Of a stretch of 64,000 nucleotides of DNA, positions 1 to 12,144 are shown one piece after another. The position numbers were made by a program, and so were the translations under genes. Position 1 is the first letter of the stretch, and each line of letters opens with the position of its first letter. Source of the stretch: Ochotona curzoniae. Lineage: Eukaryota; Chordata; Mammalia; Lagomorpha; Ochotonidae. The stretch lies in NCBI RefSeq assembly GCF_017591425.1, contig NW_024466218.1, forward strand, positions 13,778,001 to 13,842,000. The letters run 5' to 3'. The notes under the pieces were generated by a model, which saw only the letters and a list, made by a program, of their open reading frames with translations, ran no database searches and was not told where the DNA came from.

Positions 1-1019
1 TTCACTGTTTCAATTGGTTATCAATGCAATTAAACAATTTCTTTAGAAAAAACTATGAATTAGTGTGCATTTCAGCAGCATATATTTTATATTAAATTGG
101 AAAAACACAGAAGTTGGCATTGCCGTCCTCAAGGATGGCATGAAAAATTTTAAAAGGTATTATTCAGCCTTTTAAAAAAAGCAGGATTCTTGTATCTGCC
201 ACACATGGATACACTTTGAAAACATTAGACTAAGCAAAATTGATCAGAGGAAAAACAAATATGGTTTTATTTCAGGTACTGGAAATAGAGTAGTCGCTTC
301 TAGGAGATGGAGGAGGGTGTAGAGTACTTACTGAATGAGTCTACTCTCACTATGGGAGTATGCAAACATTCTGGAGATGAATTGTGAAAATGATTGATTC
401 TAGAGCTTGAATGCTTGTCTTTGTCAAAACTGCTTTTGGAGGCAACTGGATCATGAGGCTTCAACGTGAGTGTTACTGTGTCTCACTCCCTCACTTTCCA
501 CCATGGGATGACATACAGCAGTTAGGAACTCATTGTATGCTGAGTCAAGCCTCTGCAACTCTGAGTTCTCCTCATTGCATCTCAGGCATTTTGTTATAGT
601 TGTCTAACAATGCAGGCTCATTTCATCCCTATTAATACATGTTTAAAAAGGTCAAAAAAATAAACATGTGTCTCAGACACTACCACAAAAAATATTTACA
701 AAAATCTCTTTATTGTTATTCAGCTTTGACCCACACCGATTGAGTTATCCAGTATAAATTTAGTCTACTTCTGCATGTTTCATCATACTAGAGCAGGCTA
801 TGTACAAACTTCCACAGAGGTAGAAGTTATGATTGCAGACACTGATGCTGTTCTCAGATAATATCCTGTCTTCTGTCTTGTATGCATTTGGGAGATTGAA
901 GTTTTAGGCAGCCAGTAACTCTGATAGGCAATTGATGATATTTACCCAAAATATTGGGGAAATTAATCATGCACAAACTTGGGCAGTTACTGTGGACTTC
1001 TTAGTCCTCTGGCACAGTA
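1..1019. other. Unassigned AT-rich DNA
   Basis: No recognisable repeat, RNA gene or coding exon. The reading frames present are short and interrupted, with no homology I recognise. Confidence 0.5.
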
Positions 1020-1650
1020 ACTGAAATAATTTTTAGATAAATTCTTTTTTTTAAATCTCTTTGTGTTCTGAAATATCTTGAGTAGTTTTCTTTTAGCTTC
1101 TCTTTAGGTGTAAGTTGAGTATAGAAAGACTCATGTCTTCAGGTATGTAGAATTTGATCCAGTTTTCTTTGATATTTTTCCCTTTCTTTTTCCTTATCCT
1201 TCCTATCTTTTGCTGTTTTCCTTCAGAGCCTGGATTTGTCCTACACTGTATTTCATGGATTATTTAGCTTTCACATTTCGTGACATTTCTGTCTATTTGC
1301 CCTATGTGCTCCATGTTTATGTTTAGCTCCTTGACTTCATCTTATTGATTTTTAGATAGTATATGTCAAATCTTTCTGAAAACGATAGTTTTTTTTTTAA
1401 GTTTCATTTCTTCATGTGTTCTTTTTGTTTTCACTGAAAATGTTTTCTTTATCATTTTCATGCTGCTGGTTTTCTTTATATATGTGAGTGGCTATGTTGT
1501 TTATACATATTCAAAAGAGGCAGCAATGAGTTTATTTTTTGCAGGTGTGGATTGGATGATCTCTGCCGTTGTGTCTGTTAGATTCGTTTCCTCTGTAGAA
1601 GCTTTCCTTCAATTAGCAGAGTCAGCTGGCCAGCAAGGCACATAAGCCAC
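1020..1650 (-). repeat. Possible L1/HAL1 LINE fragment, antisense
   Basis: A T-rich stretch whose phrasing (for example gctccttgacttcatcttattg) resembles the reverse complement of the ORF1 region of old mammalian L1 or HAL1. No ends are visible and the divergence is high, so this is a weak call. Confidence 0.3.
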
Positions 1651-2225
1651 TGGCAGTAAGCCTTTAAGCACGGACTACCAAAAGATGAACACATTTCTCT
1701 GGTGGCAGCACCCAACTAATGCTTCTAGTTCTACACAATTTAAGTGTTACATTTCTTTAAGGCAAAATTCACCATTGTGGTTATGGAGATTATTATTTTG
1801 CTTCATGGTTTTCTGAAACCTGCGTTCAATCTGTGTGAGATCTCTTGCATATTTGTTATACCAAGAATGTGGAGGCAAGTTAAAGTATAGCCATATGATT
1901 CCTTGTTCCAGGAGACAGAATTTGAGGTAGAGTCTCTGCTTCTCCCCATCTAGAAAGTTCTGTTTCCTTTTAGAATCTCCTCCTCCATAAATAATAAAAT
2001 GTTACACAATGGATGTTTTAGACTTTGCCTAAGAGATTAGTTCCCTCTTTCTATGTTATCTTTTCCTGTGTTGTTCCTGTAGCAAGAAATTTTTAAGCTT
2101 TATTTATCCAATAACATAGTTACCACTCAGTTTTCAGTAATCCATAATACCTTAAAGACAAATATTGGAAAATGATCCTGACCCTATCATTTTTTTTATC
2201 TTATTAAGGTTTCAAAGTTTACTTC
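1651..2225. other. Unassigned DNA
   Basis: I see no repeat family, RNA gene or coding signal. GC content is a little higher than in the flanks, with no open frame of note. Confidence 0.4.
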
Positions 2226-2229
2226 AGTC

Positions 2230-2480
2230 TTTATTTCATTTCTCATTTTAATGAGCAACAGAGACAAAAACAAGCAATTGACCACAATTCTGACCTAGAG
2301 GTCACCTTGGGCATTTGCAAAAACGATGGACTGCAGTGGATTGTATACGTCTGCAATGTCATCCACTGTGTACTCACAGAGGGCCACAGGAAATGAGTCT
2401 GGATATCTAGAACACAGGTGACATTTTTCTGCTGCTTGGACACTGAACCTGATGACATATTGTAATGGTTTTTAACCTGT
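2230..2480 (-). other. Unrecognised coding-like stretch (exon or pseudogene remnant?)
   Basis: On the minus strand a pyrimidine-rich run ends in AG at 2478-2477, like a splice acceptor. Beyond it a frame stays open for 58 codons (2471 down to 2298). It reads with normal protein composition, including the segment YPDSFPVALCEYTVDDIADV, and ends at TAG (2297-2295). A second frame opens with ATG at 2458 and runs 71 codons. An AATAAA lies at 2235-2230, downstream on the same strand. A TAA at 2474-2472, just inside the putative acceptor, closes the 58-codon frame on its 5' side. I do not recognise the product. It could be a decayed exon, a retropseudogene tail, or chance. Confidence 0.2.
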
Positions 2481-4636
2481 TTGGAAAGAAAGCCATAGGA
2501 AAATGAAGGCAGGTGAAAGTCGAGATTTGGATCAATAGCGATTTCCCTTGGTGTTATTTTTTAAAAAGAGAGAAATGGTTCATAAGAGATGTCAGATATG
2601 ACAAACCATAAATTCCATTATTGGACTGGTAGTTCTGTGTTTAATTGCAATAAGTTGGTTGGAAAATAAAAACAGCCAACATTAGTATGAGAAAATATAA
2701 AACATTTTAACAGCTTTGGATTGCATTTTGGAATATGGTATGCATCATAGAATTACAAAATAATACTCTTTTGATTTATTCTTTCCATAAATATTCAAGA
2801 AATTTCTCTCAGTTCATGTAAGAATGCATATGCTACTTCTGAAAAATATTTACTCATGTTCTTGCAAGGAATGTGCTTGTGCTTAAATCCATCTTATGTT
2901 GTATATAAAGCTCTAATTCACAACATGCCCAACATTGGTACTGGCATGGTCTTCAGCATTTTTCTGGATTCCTTTGAGCACACCTTCTTTTACCAGCTCG
3001 TCCTTGCTCTTACCCTCAATAAATTTATGGGTTCATAACATCTTCTTTAAATTCCTGGTATATTCATCAGCATTCTCCTTCTGATGTTCCATTTAGCCTC
3101 TCTTCTTACTTAAAATATCCACAGCTCTACTATTCACATTTATATATCCATTCCTTTTTACAGCATATACCCTAGATCTTTTTTTTAAATATCACATTGA
3201 TGATTATAGTCCATTTTGATTAGAAAGAGCAAGAAGCATTTTTTTCTGGCTTAATCTCTGTGCATAAGTCAAGCAGATTCCATTTGAGGGAAAGAACTGT
3301 TGGATAAGCTAAAGTATTTACAAAGCAGGCTCTCTTTTCAAAAATTCACCTAATACAGTCTGGACCTTGCAACTAGAGTTCATTGCCAGTTGTGTGTATA
3401 CAATAACCATTTAGAATTCAAGAAAATGTTGAATTAAATTTCTGTATTTAGTGAAGTCTGATATAACAAGACATGGAAAAAGAGAAATAAGTCAAGATAG
3501 TGAAACAAATGAATTTTACATCTTGGTTCTTAGACCAACATCATGAAGTCATCACCCTCAATTACATTGTGGACCTTGTTGAAAATCAGTAATGACAAGA
3601 ACAACTTCCCTCCGGACAGTTCCATCATGATTGAGAGCAAGGAATAAGGTAGAGTTTCCATTTATTGAAAATTGTCTTAGGTGGCCAAGAAAAAGAATGC
3701 GTTGATCATTCTTGTTTGCCTCTGAATGAGAATATTTCCTTAATAAAAATATTTCAAATTATGCCATCTGGCAAGTCATCTTGCCTAATTACAAGTCCAA
3801 AGCTTTCCATTAGTTTTCTTCCACAAGAATTTGAAGACATTTTTGTACTCATTCAATCCTCTTTGAAAACTAACAGGGACCATGAACCACCACTAATCCT
3901 TTGGCAGAGCTCTGCTTGTTTCTTCTCATAACCCTGCCTTCTAAAAAATTCTGTTTATTAATGTGTTAGGTTACCTACCTGCAGTATATTTCATTTACAG
4001 TAGAGTTTCGCACTTAGGCATTTTGCCAAAGGAAAGGTCATTTTGTGATTAGTGTCAGTCATCTTATTAGAGCGAGCACCTCAAACTACCGTCATATTCT
4101 CACTAACAGAGCTGCTGCTTTTTTGACTGTCTGCACTTCAGTGTTTAAAAAATCTAGGAAATTTTTCCATTTCTAGCTTTCAAATGCAGAATCAGAAAGG
4201 ATAGTCTCTCCTTGCAACAATATAATATAATTGAGAGTGCAATGATGAAACACAGGTAAGACCAATTGGGACCTGCTCAATTTATGAATTGTAAGAATGG
4301 ATGAATTGTGAAGGGGGTAGAGATGCCATATCTGGGGCTGCCAGACTACACGCCACACGAGTTTTAGGGGGTGATATTCAAGACAACACTTAAACGAGAC
4401 TCTCTGTAATCTCTGGAGTTCTTACAACACCTCTATTCTTTGGCTAAAACCAGTAAAACTAAAGATTGAATTTGTTTAGGGAAAAGTAGAATCCCACTGT
4501 TATGTAGAACAGAAAGTAACATGAAACATTTCGGCTATTCAGTATGAGTAATGTTAGAATGCACGCAAGCAAAATAAAAAAAAGTACAAAAGTGAAATGT
4601 GTGTCTCATACCATCCATAAAAAGTGATGCCTGAAT
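2481..4636. other. Unassigned DNA
   Basis: About 2.1 kb with no recognisable repeat or gene. The longest frame (3665-3931, plus strand, 88 codons) has no family signature and is taken as chance. Confidence 0.45.
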
Positions 4637-5000
4637 GATTGATTAATTTTCTTTTTTTTTAAAAGATTTATTTTTATTATTTTTTCATTGGAAAGGCAGA
4701 TATACAGAGAGGAGAGACAGAGAGGAAGGTCTTCCGTCCGATGATTCACTCCCCAAGTGAGCGCAACGGGCCGATACTATGCTGATCCGAAGCCAGGAGC
4801 CTCTTCCGGGTCTCCCATGTGGGCGCAGGTTCCCAAAGCTTTGGGCCGTCCTCGACTGCTTTCCCAGGCCACAGGCAGGGAGCTGGAAGGGAAGCGGGGC
4901 TGCCGGGATTAGAACCGGCGCCCATATGGGATCCTGGGCGTGCAAGGCGAGGACCTTCAACCACTTGCGCCACCGCGCCGGGCCCGATTGATTAATTTTC
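4637..5000 (-). mobile_element. Young full-length CSINE with perfect 15-bp target-site duplication
   Basis: A tRNA-derived lagomorph SINE in reverse orientation. The element occupies 4652-4985. Its head lies at 4985 and its A-rich tail appears as the T-rich run near 4652. The tRNA-type B box reads ggattagaacc on the plus strand at 4906-4916, and an A-box-like TGGCGCAAGTGG sits close to the head. Identical 15-bp flanks (gattgattaattttc at 4637-4651 and 4986-5000) are the target-site duplication made by L1-type reverse transcription. The intact duplication and many surviving CpGs point to a recent insertion. Its internal pol III promoter may be functional, but the reading frames within it are meaningless. 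Confidence 0.92.
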
Positions 5001-5071
5001 AAAGATACAGTACACACACATTATGTCATTAAATTATGCTACATATTATGGAAACTTGATTATAACTAAAG

Positions 5072-5104
<33 letters not shown>
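5072..5104. repeat. (TC)n(AT)n compound microsatellite
   Basis: About eight TC units followed directly by about eight AT units. This is a likely length-variable locus. Confidence 0.95.
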
Positions 5105-5469
5105 GTCAAAATCTTCTGAAGAATCAAGAGTTTGGTGAAAAACAAAACTAAGTAAAGTGAAGATGAATTCATAAAAGTGGGCCATTAAAACTTGCACACA
5201 AAGATATCTACTTTTATATATGCAAAGCAGAAGCTTCAATGCAAACCACACATGATGTATCGAAGCAACGTAATTGATGATAAAGGTCCTTTTATTTTCA
5301 GAGCACATTAGCCTGTATGTAGAGTGGTAAGTCTATCTAATGTCTTTAGATACCATGCTGTGTGTCTTTACACATGCAATAAGCACCAAAATATAAATAG
5401 GGAACTATTGGTTAGCGTGGACATACTACAATAAAAGTTATGGAAAAGATAAGCAGATGAATGCACAAA
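5105..5469. other. Unassigned DNA
   Basis: No repeat or gene recognised between the microsatellite and the purine tract. Confidence 0.4.
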
Positions 5470-5554
5470 TAGATAAAAGAACAGAGCGAGAAGAATGAAG
5501 GAAGACAGGAGGGGAGACAGAGAAGGAGAAAAAGAGAGAAGGAACGAAGAAATT
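5470..5554. repeat. Purine-rich (GA/AAG) tract
   Basis: About 85 bp of nearly uninterrupted A and G on the plus strand, ending right where the 5S-like sequence starts. It may be a degenerate low-complexity repeat. Such tracts can form triplex DNA, but nothing here shows that it does. Confidence 0.7.
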
Positions 5555-5644
5555 GTCTACAGTCATAGCACACTGAATACACCTCATCTTGTCTGATCTT
5601 GGAACCCAAGCAAGGTCAGGCCTGGTCAGCACTTGCATGGGAGA
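5555..5644 (+). pseudogene. 5S rRNA pseudogene, 3'-truncated
   Basis: The first ~90 nt of 5S rRNA are recognisable. It opens with gtctacagtcatagcacact, continues through a tctgatcttggaaccc segment and a gcctggtcagcacttg segment, and stops at catgggaga. The last ~30 nt, including the 3' strand of the terminal stem, are missing, and all the CpG positions of normal 5S have decayed to TG or CA. The internal promoter region (A box, intermediate element, C box) falls within the retained part but is mutated. Dispersed, truncated 5S copies are common in mammals and arise by retrotransposition. It is unlikely to yield a functional rRNA. Confidence 0.85.
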
Positions 5645-5721
5645 AAGGATGAAATTGGACCAATTTTAACAATAGAGTTAGGAAAGTAAATGTGAAAAAA
5701 GTTTCAGGGGCTCACTAAATG

Positions 5722-5979
5722 ATTTATTGTTTTATTTAGTTATTTGTTTTAATTGGAAAGGCAAATATACAGAGATTGAGATGCAGAAAGATCTGTCCAC
5801 TGGCTCACTCTTCAAAGGGCCACAACAACCAATGTAAAGTCAAGTCAGGAACTCTTCCACGTCTCCCACATGGGTGCGGGGTCCCAGGGCTTTGAGCAGC
5901 GAGCTGAACTGGAAGTGAAGTAGCCAGGACATGGATCAGCACTCATATGGATTTAACCACTAGGCTATTGCATTGGTTC
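5722..5979 (-). mobile_element. CSINE, old diverged copy
   Basis: Retains the cag(a)tatacagag tail motif, the gtctcccacatgggtgc body motif and a decayed tRNA-like head (ggatttaaccactaggct). A 7-bp ctaaatg flank at 5715-5721 and 5980-5986 may be the target-site duplication. Confidence 0.8.
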
Positions 5980-5986
5980 CTAAATG

Positions 5987-7500
5987 CTTTTTAAACTTAA
6001 ACTTATAATATCAAATATAAGGATGTTTGTTTGGACCTAATGCTCATTTTGTTTCTGATTTTATCATTAATGTGTGTAGCTTTCACAAGATAAATTTTAG
6101 TCTACTTCATTGTATCTAATAAATGTCATGGGGATGATTTTACAAAAGTCTTCTTCAAGCTAATACTTTTTTTTTTTCAAGACAAAAATTGAAAGAATCT
6201 TGTTTAATATATGTGCTCATTGTGCTTCTAATTAATGCAAATTTGCCTGTGTTTTATTTCATCATATGTAAAAGATGCAAGCCAAGGTTTTTTAAATAGA
6301 CTTACAAACATGTTCATATACCAAGCAGAATAATGAACGTTTATACAAATGAAAGTACAAATCGCTCTTTAATTGGCTTACAAACTTCCCCTACCTCATG
6401 CTTTGGTCCTCTCTTTGGGAGAACTCCAGAATTTGATTCAATCTGGAATGATGTTCTGCTACGCTAGCTCCCAGAGCTAGCCAATTATCTATGAAGGTTT
6501 CTTCTTGGATGCCCTCAGTTAGTTCTGTTCTTTCAAGGGAAAGCACGTGGTACTAAATTTACTGTAAACGACTGTCAGAAAGCTCTGTACAACTTGAATG
6601 GCTACTTAGATACACAATACAAGTTATTTGACTTAACTATGAATTATTTCTAACTTAACAAACAACAAGATACTTAGTGAGTCACCATTTCATATGATAT
6701 CTGTTTGTTAAATGTTTGTGAGAGGAAAAGAGAAACCATACAATATTTTATCACATTTACAATGAATATTTTGGGTTTTTTTATCCTTCCAAAATGAAGA
6801 AAATTTGTATTAATGTATACACAATTATCAACTATTACGGAATTTATTTTCATTATAATCTGGATCACATGATATCTCACCCATATATTTAGAGTTATAT
6901 TGTAAGTGTGCTTAGAACATGTACAGAATCACAACAGTTGAAAGTCCAGTCATCTCTGGTGTGATCTGCTACAGAGACCCACACAATCAACCTGTCACAC
7001 AATGTCATATCAAATCTGGTCAGCTGCAATATTCCAAGTTCTTGTCAGCTATGCTGGAAGGCATGAAAGCATAGGACACAGTGCTAGCACCCAAGGAAGA
7101 TGAAAAAGGATAGCATTTGTCATCCTAAGAAATCCAAGACTTCACTTAACACATGCCTTCATGGTGACAGCATTAGAGTGACCAAAAGAGATTTAGAAAT
7201 TAAAAGAATATAATTAAGATGACTATTTATGAATATGAAACTGAAAAAAGTCTGTTTAATGTGAGTGATTTATCTCAGGGGGAAATTTTTTTAAAATGTA
7301 AAATTGATGGCAGACATGTTTGAGAGCAGATATGGGATAAAAAATATAAGTGTAGTGGTAAAAACAGGGAAGGAAAGAGGAAATGTGGAGCAGATTTTAG
7401 GGAGCATAAAAATAATAATAATAGATTTTACCTTAAATGGAAATATATATACATTTTTTAAAAATTGTGTTTATTTTTTATGATGTTGCATGGCTAATCA
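5987..7500. other. Unassigned DNA
   Basis: About 1.5 kb without a recognised repeat, RNA gene or coding exon. Confidence 0.45.
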
Positions 7501-7864
7501 AGGTGGGAACTGTTTAAGATTTATCTTTTTATTATTATTATTATTTTTATTGGAAAGGCGGATGGATATACAGAGAGGAGAGACAGAGAGGAAGATCTTC
7601 CATCCGATGATTCACTCCCCAAGTGAGCGCAACGGGCCGATGCTATGCTGATCCGAAGCCAGGAGACTCTTCTGGGTCTCCCACGCGGGTGCAGGGTCCC
7701 AAAGCATTGGGCCGTCCTGACTGCTTTCCCAGGCCACAGGCAGGGAGCTGGAAGGGCAGCGGGGCTGCCGGGATTAGAACCGGCGCCCATATGGGATCCT
7801 GGGCGTGCAAGGTGAGGACCTTAACCACTTGCGCCACCGCGCTGGGCCCCAGGTGGGAACTGTT
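7501..7864 (-). mobile_element. Young full-length CSINE with perfect 14-bp target-site duplication
   Basis: The element spans 7515-7850 in reverse orientation and is close in sequence to the copy at 4652-4985, sharing long identical runs. The duplication is aggtgggaactgtt at 7501-7514 and 7851-7864. The head is intact (gcgccaccgcgctgggcc on the plus strand) and the tail is a pure (ATT)n/T-rich run at about 7530-7550. It differs from its sister by a few substitutions and a short insertion (ggat) near the tail. Confidence 0.92.
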
Positions 7865-8769
7865 GATGATTAAGGGAAAGTGGGTGAGACCATTGTTTCC
7901 AAATTTTCTTTATTTTTTTCTTTCTGTATCTGGGCGAAGGAAGGAGATAAGGGGAGCTGCCACATCTAGCATCTGAACCACATCAGTACCTGGGGATGGG
8001 GAAGAGCCACTCAATGTCACTCAAGGGCAGGGAAATTCAAAATGGAATCAGAAGATGGTTAAGAGATGCCAAGTATTTCCTAAAATACGATTTCGTTAAA
8101 TATCAAGAGAATATTTGTGCCCTTAGTTGGAAGTGGACATCCACAACAACATGTTATTGATGCTGTTCCTAAAGGACTGTGGAATTTCGTAACTTGTAAA
8201 GGCCACAGAGACATGTCTGCCAGAAGACTCAGGACAGGGTCTGAGCGCTGGGTGCTTAAAATACATTTATTTAATCAACAAACGGGCTAGGACAATTGAC
8301 CTTTCCTATGTGATGGGACCTGCTTTGTCATCTTCAGACCCACTTCTAACCCTTCTGTTCATTGAGTAATTCAAGTCTCGTCTTTGAAGATCAAAGATTG
8401 ATCTTGCACTAGCTACTCATTGTTTTTCTGTCAGATTCCTTCCCTTTGAGTGGTCATCTTGATTCTGTGCCTATCAACTGGAGATACCTGCCTTTCCTCA
8501 GAGTATTCCTGATTCTAAAGAATTAAAAACAGACAAACAGGACCTGGCCCAGGTCAAATGCTCTCACCTCGGAAACCTGGGAATGTTTCATAATGATCAG
8601 AAGATGACTTCAAGGTAGGGTATGGGCCACAGACTCCAGGCTGTGCCAGTAGCTCCTGTTATAAGCTCTCTTCAGACAATGGCTTATACTCCTAAGTTAC
8701 TTATGAGCCAAAAACCAAGAAGCCTCTTTGTCTGTTACCTGGAACGTCACTGACTTATGAATTTTTAAA
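7865..8769. other. Unassigned DNA
   Basis: No repeat or gene recognised. Base composition is more balanced than in most of the window, especially at 8520-8760. Confidence 0.4.
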
Positions 8770-9000
8770 TAGTTTTAAAATGTTTATTTGTATCTACTTG
8801 AAAGATAGAATAGGAGAGAGAGAGAGAGAGAGAGATCTTGCATTCACTGGTTCACTTCTCAAATGCTGAGATACCCAAGGCTAGTCAGGCCGAAGTTAGG
8901 AGCACGAAATCCATGCAGGTCTCTGCTACGCATGTTGGCAGCTCAAAAGTTAGATCTGATACCCACTGTTTCCCAGGATGTATTAGCAGGAAGCTAGATT
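8770..9000 (-). mobile_element. CSINE, old 5'-truncated copy with (GA)n expansion
   Basis: A tail-proximal portion of the lagomorph SINE. Its CT tract, read here as GA, has grown into an uninterrupted (GA)11 run at 8813-8834. Body motifs remain (gttcacttctcaaatg, gtttcccagg). The tRNA-like head is lost or unrecognisable. Confidence 0.7.
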
Positions 9001-9259
9001 ATAAGCAAAAGTGTTTACTTATTTATTCAGTATTTTTAGCTATTTCATGACATGCCTTCAAGCACAATTGCAATTGATACAGCCTATACATGGATGCTTA
9101 TTGAAATATACATAACTGTGAAGATTGCTATGTGGCATTCACCAAACGAAAAGAAAAACGTCTGTATTTGATCTTCAGTGCACTAGAACGCCATCTCCCA
9201 ATGCTGCAACTAGTTAATAAATGATTATAACTAATATCTGCCTCCTATAAACGGGGCTG

Positions 9260-9360
9260 GAATAATTTATCATGTCATTTATTTATTCTCTCCAAATCTT
9301 GACTGAGCACTGTCTATGGGCCGTTGTGCTTAGTGTAAGCAATTACGCGCAGTTTACTTT
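9260..9360 (-). repeat. L2/MIR 3'-end relic
   Basis: The stretch ttgactgagcactgtctatgggccgttgtgcttagtg, read in two halves, fits the widespread antisense L2/MIR 3' motif (tgagcacctactatgtgcc and onward). Confidence 0.45.
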
Positions 9361-9984
9361 TACATGAGGCCAAACTTTCTCAGCTGCCAGTTGAATGTGC
9401 AGCTTCACACAAGGTGTGCAGACTCTTTCCAATCCTGTGTATACAACTGGCAATATTTTTACATAATGAGATACTAAATACAACCATCAAGTGCGGGTTC
9501 CCACGTGGCAGTAGTGGCTGGCGAAGGCAATTAAGACTGTAAAATCAGGGCAGTCGTCAGCACTTGATAGGAAAAGAGGCAATTTCAAAATGGCAGCATT
9601 GCCTCCTCTGATTATTAATAAATAAATATTGATGTTAATTTAGCTCTTTCCATCTTTAAAGCACTTTAAAATTATTAATTGGTCCTCTTAGGACTATTTG
9701 AAATATAATTTCTGAAGTTTGTATTTAAGTAGAATTTTCAGGGCGGTATTTCTTGGCTTCAGTACAAAATATTTTTGTCATCTTAATATTTATTCTCAGT
9801 GACATTTTTTGTCTCGAATTCAAGATAGTACTGTGGGTGCAGCTATAAACACATTCCAATGAAGATTCTTTTAGTACTTTTTAAAAGGATCACAAGAAGC
9901 AATGTTAACATATTTCCATGAGAATAAATCAAGGTCTTGTTCAGTTCCTGAAAGATCTTTGGCTAAAACAAACGTATATTAAAA
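9361..9984. other. Unassigned DNA, partly enhancer-like
   Basis: Unique-looking sequence. At 9590-9720 it is rich in ATTA/TAAT homeodomain-type cores and free of repeat hallmarks. Regulatory function is only a suggestion. Confidence 0.3.
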
Positions 9985-10307
9985 AAAAGAAAGATTTATT
10001 TATTTATATTCGGTAGTGTCACAGAGAGAATGAGAGAGAGTGAAAGGGAAAGAGAATGAGAGAGAATCTTCCATCTGTTCCTTCAGTCCTCAAATGGCTG
10101 CAACAGAAGGAAATGGGCCAGTATAGGGTTCTTTGGAATCTCTCATAAGGTTGTGGGAACCCAAGGACTTGGGGTATTCTCCACTGCTTTCCCAATCAGG
10201 AAGAAGAGAGCTGAATCAGAATGGAGCAGCCAAAACTCAAGTCAGCACGTGTATCGGCTCATAGTGCCACAAGTAGTCACTTAACTTACTATGCCACAAC
10301 AGTAGCC
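9985..10307 (-). mobile_element. CSINE, old copy
   Basis: Poly-A-derived AAGATTTATTTATTT start, a GA-rich tract, ctcaaatggctgcaaca, cactgctttcccaatc and a worn tRNA-like head up to about 10307, in the usual reverse order. Confidence 0.8.
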
Positions 10308-10639
10308 ACATTGAGATACTTTCACATAGTCAAATGGACTCAATTTTGGTGATAAAATTGTAGCACAGGATGTTATAAGGCAGAAATTTCCCTTTAACCA
10401 GCCATTCCTGTTGTCTCCTAATTGCAATTTATTTTAGTTTTATACTTTTTTTACAGAATAGTATTTTCTGCATCCTACTATTTTATTGCCATTCATTCAA
10501 TCAATGTTTATTAAGTCACTCAATAGAAAAGATGAAATAAAGATTATCTTATAGCTCATAGACCAATAAAAAGTCCATGGATTAATTACATGAATGAGCA
10601 CTGTGCAATACGCTTTTTTCTTTCTTTTTATTAGATAAT

Positions 10640-10985
10640 AAATTTGGGATTTTTCAGCAGTTTCAAATTTGCAGAAAAATTTAAGGTCAAAGTGCCAAGA
10701 ATTCACACATGCTTTATCAACTCTTCCACCATGATCTGGTAGATTTCCTTAATTATAAACATCATATGTTATGGTGGTATATAAATTGAAACGGATATGC
10801 AAATGTCAATTTATTAATATTAGCTAGAGTCTATAGTTTACACTAGAGTTCACTGTGTATGCCACATATTTCATCTGCTTTGATAAATATCTAAAGACAT
10901 ACACACACACACTTATATATTATATATATCTTGCAATATAGAATGATATAGAACAGTTTCTCTTCTAATATATTCAAGTGGTTGG
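10640..10985. repeat. Old L1-derived fragment
   Basis: The run aaatttaaggtcaaagtgcc and the following gtctatagtttacactag and gagttcactgtgtatgcc resemble a common segment of ancient mammalian L1 3' regions. The orientation was not settled. Simple repeats (AC)6 at 10900-10912 and (TA)8 at 10914-10929 sit inside it. Confidence 0.4.
10900..10929. repeat. (AC)n/(TA)n microsatellite
   Basis: A short AC run followed by alternating TA. Confidence 0.9.
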
Positions 10986-12144
10986 TTATAGTTTACCTTT
11001 TATATTATCTTTACTCTAGACATTCTTGCATTTCAAGGCATTTCTGTTCCTTTGTTGAGAAAAGGTGCTTGTAGGAACACAGGCAATTGTATGGCTTTGA
11101 GTATGTGGTGATGACTTCAGAGGCTACTGTCAAACAGAATCGTGTCCATACCGTGAAGTTGAATTCCAGCTTGTTTCCAAGTATTACACCTACCTTGACC
11201 AGATGAAAATCTATTGCACATTAAAGAGGGATGATATTTAAATCTCAGTATCATTCGAAAGAGTGATTCACAGGTGCATTGTTTGCCACTCCATAAATTA
11301 AAAAAAAAAAATCAAGTTTGGGAGCATTCTTATACTTCTTCAATTAATAATCAAGTCTTCACTTTGGACAGCTATTTTTTGTATTTCAATATGATTGACA
11401 ATTACACATGATTCTGTTTGATTTGTTACCGCACTCAATGCATGTAAACACATGTTAAGAAAGAAAAAAAATCTATAACCTAACTGATTTCTGGAACAGG
11501 AAACTCAGGCAATGGATTTGTCTTTATGCTTCAACCCCGTTTTATTAGCTGAATAAATGTTAACTTTGATTCTCCAACCAGAATGATTATTTTATTTGAC
11601 ACATGCTTTCTCAGGTCCGTTAGACAAGACGTCTCCCTGTCTTGAGAGAATTGCATTTCAATCAGCCTGGCTTGCAGATAAGACTGAGGTCTAACGGTTG
11701 GTGATGGAAGAAGAACACATGCAATTTAACTCAGTTGGGCTCCCAGGATATTCTGAAGCAGATGTGTCTGTCATGCATCTTGTCCAGTCTGAGAGCTGTT
11801 GGCAATTTCTTTTTGCTTGTCCAAGCTATCATCTCTCATTTTTAAAATGTCCAGGGACATCAAAGGATCCAGAAAAAAATCTCTGCCTGTGATGCTATAA
11901 ATTTTCCTAACTTTTGGGGAGCAGTCAATTCCATATTTTGGAATGGAAGCTTGCAGATTATTTAAAACAAACATACTGGCTCATGCATACTGATTCTTTT
12001 TAAAGATACAGTGATCTTCAATGCACCACACTCCATAGTAAAGGTACAGAGGCAGTCTAGCACAACTTACTGCCTTCCATCTCAAAATGGGCAAACAATT
12101 GCATTGTTATTATATTGCCATTCCTATTTTTCCTGCTAAATCCT
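10986..12144. other. Unassigned DNA
   Basis: No repeat or gene recognised. Opposed overlapping frames near 11698-11974 are short and lack any family signature. Confidence 0.4.

Noticed and set aside
4906..4916. tRNA-type B box suggesting a tRNA gene
   Set aside because: It belongs to the tRNA-derived head of the SINE; no complete cloverleaf is present.
4746..5017. Opposed open frames of 70-110 codons
   Set aside because: They lie wholly within a young CSINE; the same frames recur in the copy at 7515-7850.
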